Shown here: positions 43,563 to 45,252 of the stretch, piece by piece
Position numbering within the stretch: the stretch's first letter is position 1
How the letters are laid out: every line of letters starts with the position of its first letter
Origin: an uncultured Alistipes sp.
GTDB lineage: Bacteria > Bacteroidota > Bacteroidia > Bacteroidales > Rikenellaceae
Length of the DNA: 45,252 nucleotides
NCBI GenBank assembly: GCA_949286165.1
Contig: CASDZK010000056.1
Span: 1-45,252, forward strand
Direction of reading: 5' to 3'
Translations under genes and position numbers: made by a program
The notes under the pieces: model-generated
Database searches by the model: none
Told to the model about the DNA's origin: nothing
Seen by the model: only the letters and a program-made list of their open reading frames with translations

Positions 43563-43748
43563 ATGAACAAATACAGAACCACATCCGATTCAGAACCGCA
43601 ATCCGTCCAAACCAATACGCAATTAGCTCCCGGAGACATAAAAAAGGGAAAAGAAAAAACAATTCAAGGCGTAGCTTCCAATCAGGAAGTCGAAGAAGAC
43701 GTTATCCGTATAAACCCGGATATCAACAGTATGGGCAGCAGAGGCTGA
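43563..43748 (+). CDS. Small hydrophilic protein, unknown
   Basis: A 61-residue open frame starting with ATG at 43563; a GTG at 43554 is possible. The product is hydrophilic and rich in Gln, Ser, Lys and Glu, with no signal or membrane segment, and ends with VIRINPDINSMGSRG. The composition looks like a real small protein rather than a shadow frame, and nothing overlaps it, but I cannot name it. It lies 77 bases after the α/α-barrel gene and 78 bases before the structured repeat. Confidence 0.4.
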   Translation: MNKYRTTSDSEPQSVQTNTQLAPGDIKKGKEKTIQGVASNQEVEEDVIRINPDINSMGSRG

Positions 43749-43826
43749 CAAATCTGAGAAACAAAAACATCCCTCTATAAAACTCGAGAGAGTCTAAGTC
43801 TCCCCTCCATACTTTACCGACAAATT

Positions 43827-43938
43827 GTTCCAAAAAACTTCAGGTGCAAGGTTTTAATTTTCAGAAAAGAGAGAGCGTACTGACGTACGTAATCGAATTT
43901 TTGGAAAACCGTAATGTACAAATGAAGACTTTTGGAAC
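43827..43938. repeat. Nested inverted-repeat element
   Basis: Outer arms 43827-43842 and 43923-43938 pair at 14 of 16 positions (ends GTTCCAAAA / TTTTGGAAC). Inside, GGTTTT (43850-43855) pairs with AAAACC (43905-43910), and at the centre CGTAC (43876-43880) pairs with GTACG (43885-43889). A T run follows the right arm. No protein is apparent. It may be a transcription terminator-like RNA, a small non-coding RNA or a miniature mobile repeat. The rest of 43749-44173 shows no gene. Confidence 0.6.
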
Positions 43939-44173
43939 TTTTTTCTTCGATTTTGCTTTCCAACAATCAATATTTAATCGACGTCCATACATTTTTACCA
44001 TAAGCCTCTAACTAAAAAACGTTTTGTACAGGTGTCCTTACTTGAATAATTTCGATCTTATTTTGGCATAAACTAATCCGTCACTATGGGTAGCACATAT
44101 CCGATATGGATAAATCACTTCTTAAAAGCTTTCATTCAACTTTAACACTTCCTTCTGGAACAGTTTCTTTCCC

Positions 44174-44181
44174 TATATTTG
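44174..44181 (+). promoter_or_regulatory. -7 element for the P-loop gene
   Basis: TATATTTG, a perfect -7, 29 bases upstream of the ATG at 44211. It argues against the upstream in-frame ATG at 44106, which would lie before the promoter. Confidence 0.55.
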
Positions 44182-44210
44182 CAGGGATTCAGATATATTA
44201 TACAAGCGCC

Positions 44211-44726
44211 ATGGTTATTTTAATAGCAGGAGATACACATACAGGAAAAACTCTATTGGCACAAAAGCTATTAGAAAAATACAAATATCCTTACTTATCA
44301 ATCGACCATTTAAAAATGGGACTTATCAGAAGCGGACAATGTAAATTTTCCGCAGAAAGCAACGATACAGAACTTACCAGTTACTTATGGCCCATCGTTA
44401 GAGAAATAATCAAAACCAATATTGAGAACTCCCAAAATATAATTATCGAAGGATGTTACATTCCTTTTAATTGGGCAAAGGATTTTTCGGAAAGACACAC
44501 TCGAGAAATCAAATACATCTGCCTCATATTCAGCCAAGAGTATATAAAACACAATTTTCAAGACATCTTAAAATACGAGAATATCATAGAAAAAAGACTG
44601 ACAACAAAGATAAGCATTGACGAGATAAGTAAAACCAATAGATATAATTTAGAACAATGCATACTAAGAAAGTATAATTATATCTTGATAAACAAAAACT
44701 ATCAAATCAACATAGAAGATCTATAG
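44211..44726 (+). CDS. P-loop kinase-like ATP-binding protein, AT-rich
   Basis: A 171-residue protein with a Walker A motif at residues 7-14 (AGDTHTGKTLLAQKLL). Next comes YPYLSIDHLKMGLIRSG, the substrate-side Asp seen in small kinases, then IIIEGCYIPFNW as a likely Walker B strand. The organisation matches adenylate-kinase-like or phosphotransferase P-loop proteins of unknown substrate. The gene is visibly richer in A and T than all others here, with many AAA, ATA and TTA codons, which suggests recent acquisition. The ATG at 44211 is chosen from the promoter position; the 35 residues upstream look unlike coding sequence. It stands alone between a structured repeat and the rRNA operon. Confidence 0.75.
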   Translation: MVILIAGDTHTGKTLLAQKLLEKYKYPYLSIDHLKMGLIRSGQCKFSAESNDTELTSYLWPIVREIIKTNIENSQNIIIEGCYIPFNWAKDFSERHTREIKYICLIFSQEYIKHNFQDILKYENIIEKRLTTKISIDEISKTNRYNLEQCILRKYNYILINKNYQINIEDL

Positions 44727-45093
44727 ATTTCCGTCTGATTTCCTTAAAGATTTTGCATTCCCGAAGAAAAACGTTTTTTCGATCTTTTAACGAGCCTATT
44801 ATAAGGCCGTATAACAAGGATTTCGAAACAACCCGAAGCAGGCATTACGCAACTTACACCGAGAATCGAAATGTTCCACATGATTCGAATATCTTTCACT
44901 AATAGCCTCGAATGCATAAAAGCAGAAATGTCAAAACAGAAAGGTATGAAAATCCGGGGCATCAAGAAAAAAATCCGGAAAACAACCGATATTCTGCATT
45001 CCGATTTTCCCGGTCGAAACGAAATCGCGATCGAAGGCTCCCCCCCCTGTACGCTACGAAAGTCATAAAGCCTATGAATAACCCCACACAAAA
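44727..45093. other. Gap before the rRNA operon end
   Basis: No convincing gene. Two overlapping open frames on opposite strands (44744-45106 minus and 44871-45068 plus) have no recognisable domain or promoter. The base composition rises from AT-rich back to normal across it. Confidence 0.5.
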
Positions 45094-45135
45094 AAGACAG
45101 GAACACTCCCCGTTTACGGTTCGTATTCCTGTCTT
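45094..45135 (-). terminator. Terminator of the rRNA operon
   Basis: AAGACAGGAA (45094-45103) pairs perfectly with TTCCTGTCTT (45126-45135). Reading the minus strand, a run of T's follows the stem. It lies 9 bases past the 3' end of 5S rRNA. Confidence 0.85.
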
Positions 45136-45144
45136 AGAAAAAAA

Positions 45145-45252
45145 GGCGGAAACCTACTCTCCCACAATATCTGCAGTACCATCGGCACGCGTGAGTTTAA
45201 CTGCTCTGTTCGGAATGGTTAGAGGTGGGGCCTCACGGTTATATCCGCCTGA
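45145..45252 (-). rRNA. rrf: 5S ribosomal RNA, possibly cut by a base or two at the edge
   Basis: On the minus strand the sequence starts TCAGGCGGATATAACCGTGA and ends GGTTTCCGCC. Terminal stem GGCGGA/TCCGCC, loop B/C landmarks CCACCTCTAACCATTCCGAA and CGCCGATGGTACTGC-like GTGCCGATGGTACTGC are those of Bacteroidota 5S rRNA. The 23S gene should lie beyond the right edge. Confidence 0.95.

Noticed and set aside
44106..44210. Upstream start of the P-loop gene at 44106
   Set aside because: The -7 box at 44174-44181 lies inside this extension, and the P-loop normally sits near the N-terminus, as it does from 44211.
44744..45106. 120-codon minus-strand open frame near the rRNA operon
   Set aside because: It runs into the rRNA terminator and has no domain or promoter.
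1..45252. CRISPR arrays, insertion sequences, transposases or SusC/SusD genes
   Set aside because: I looked for regularly spaced repeats, transposase motifs and TonB-dependent receptors and saw none.

Overview
The window looks like a chromosomal segment of a gut-type member of the Bacteroidota (order Bacteroidales). Base composition is near 50% GC, which would fit an Alistipes/Rikenellaceae-like genome, but the genus cannot be fixed from this sequence alone. The order is supported by promoters of the Bacteroidota type (-33 TTTG / -7 TAnnTTTG), a hybrid two-component system of the glycan-utilisation kind, lipoprotein-tagged glycoside hydrolases, and a tyrosine recombinase of the Bacteroides type.

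Layout. 1-3.9 kb: 3' part of a YeiH-type transporter, a DJ-1/PfpI-like protein, a solitary tyrosine recombinase and a GNAT acetyltransferase. 3.9-6.6 kb: a tight four-gene minus-strand operon (EamA transporter, DUF5131 radical-SAM-like protein, Nudix hydrolase, GNAT). 6.7-12 kb: a GH84 hexosaminidase and a GH95 fucosidase, both on the minus strand. 12-12.8 kb: a non-coding stretch ending in the second copy of a dispersed repeat whose first copy lies at the end of the GH95 gene. 12.8-19.6 kb: a three-gene RND efflux operon (adaptor, pump, TolC) with a divergent AraC regulator. 19.6-22.3 kb: a small helix-hairpin-helix protein and a GH3 lipoprotein. 22.4-29.4 kb: mostly core metabolism and housekeeping (ketopantoate reductase-like, lipid kinase, ApbE, SmpB, MiaA, L-serine dehydratase) plus a serine-type sulfatase. 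29.6 kb: a tRNA with CAT anticodon and a clear terminator.

29.8-43.5 kb is a glycan-degradation locus: a full-length hybrid two-component sensor/regulator (HTCS) faces a divergent run of GH43, GH27 and GH29 genes, closed by a strong terminator. A second transcription unit with its own promoter then encodes two large exported proteins of no family I can name. No SusC/SusD pair is present. Together with GH84, GH95, GH3 and the sulfatase, the set can remove fucose, galactose, arabinose/galactofuranose-like and N-acetylhexosamine ends, which suggests foraging on host mucin-type or plant side-chain glycans.

43.5-45.25 kb: a small hydrophilic protein, a nested inverted-repeat element, an AT-rich P-loop kinase-like gene that looks acquired, and the 3' end of an rRNA operon (5S rRNA plus terminator, minus strand). 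The best candidates for something undescribed are the two adjacent exported proteins at 38973-43485 and the two kinds of intergenic repeat element.
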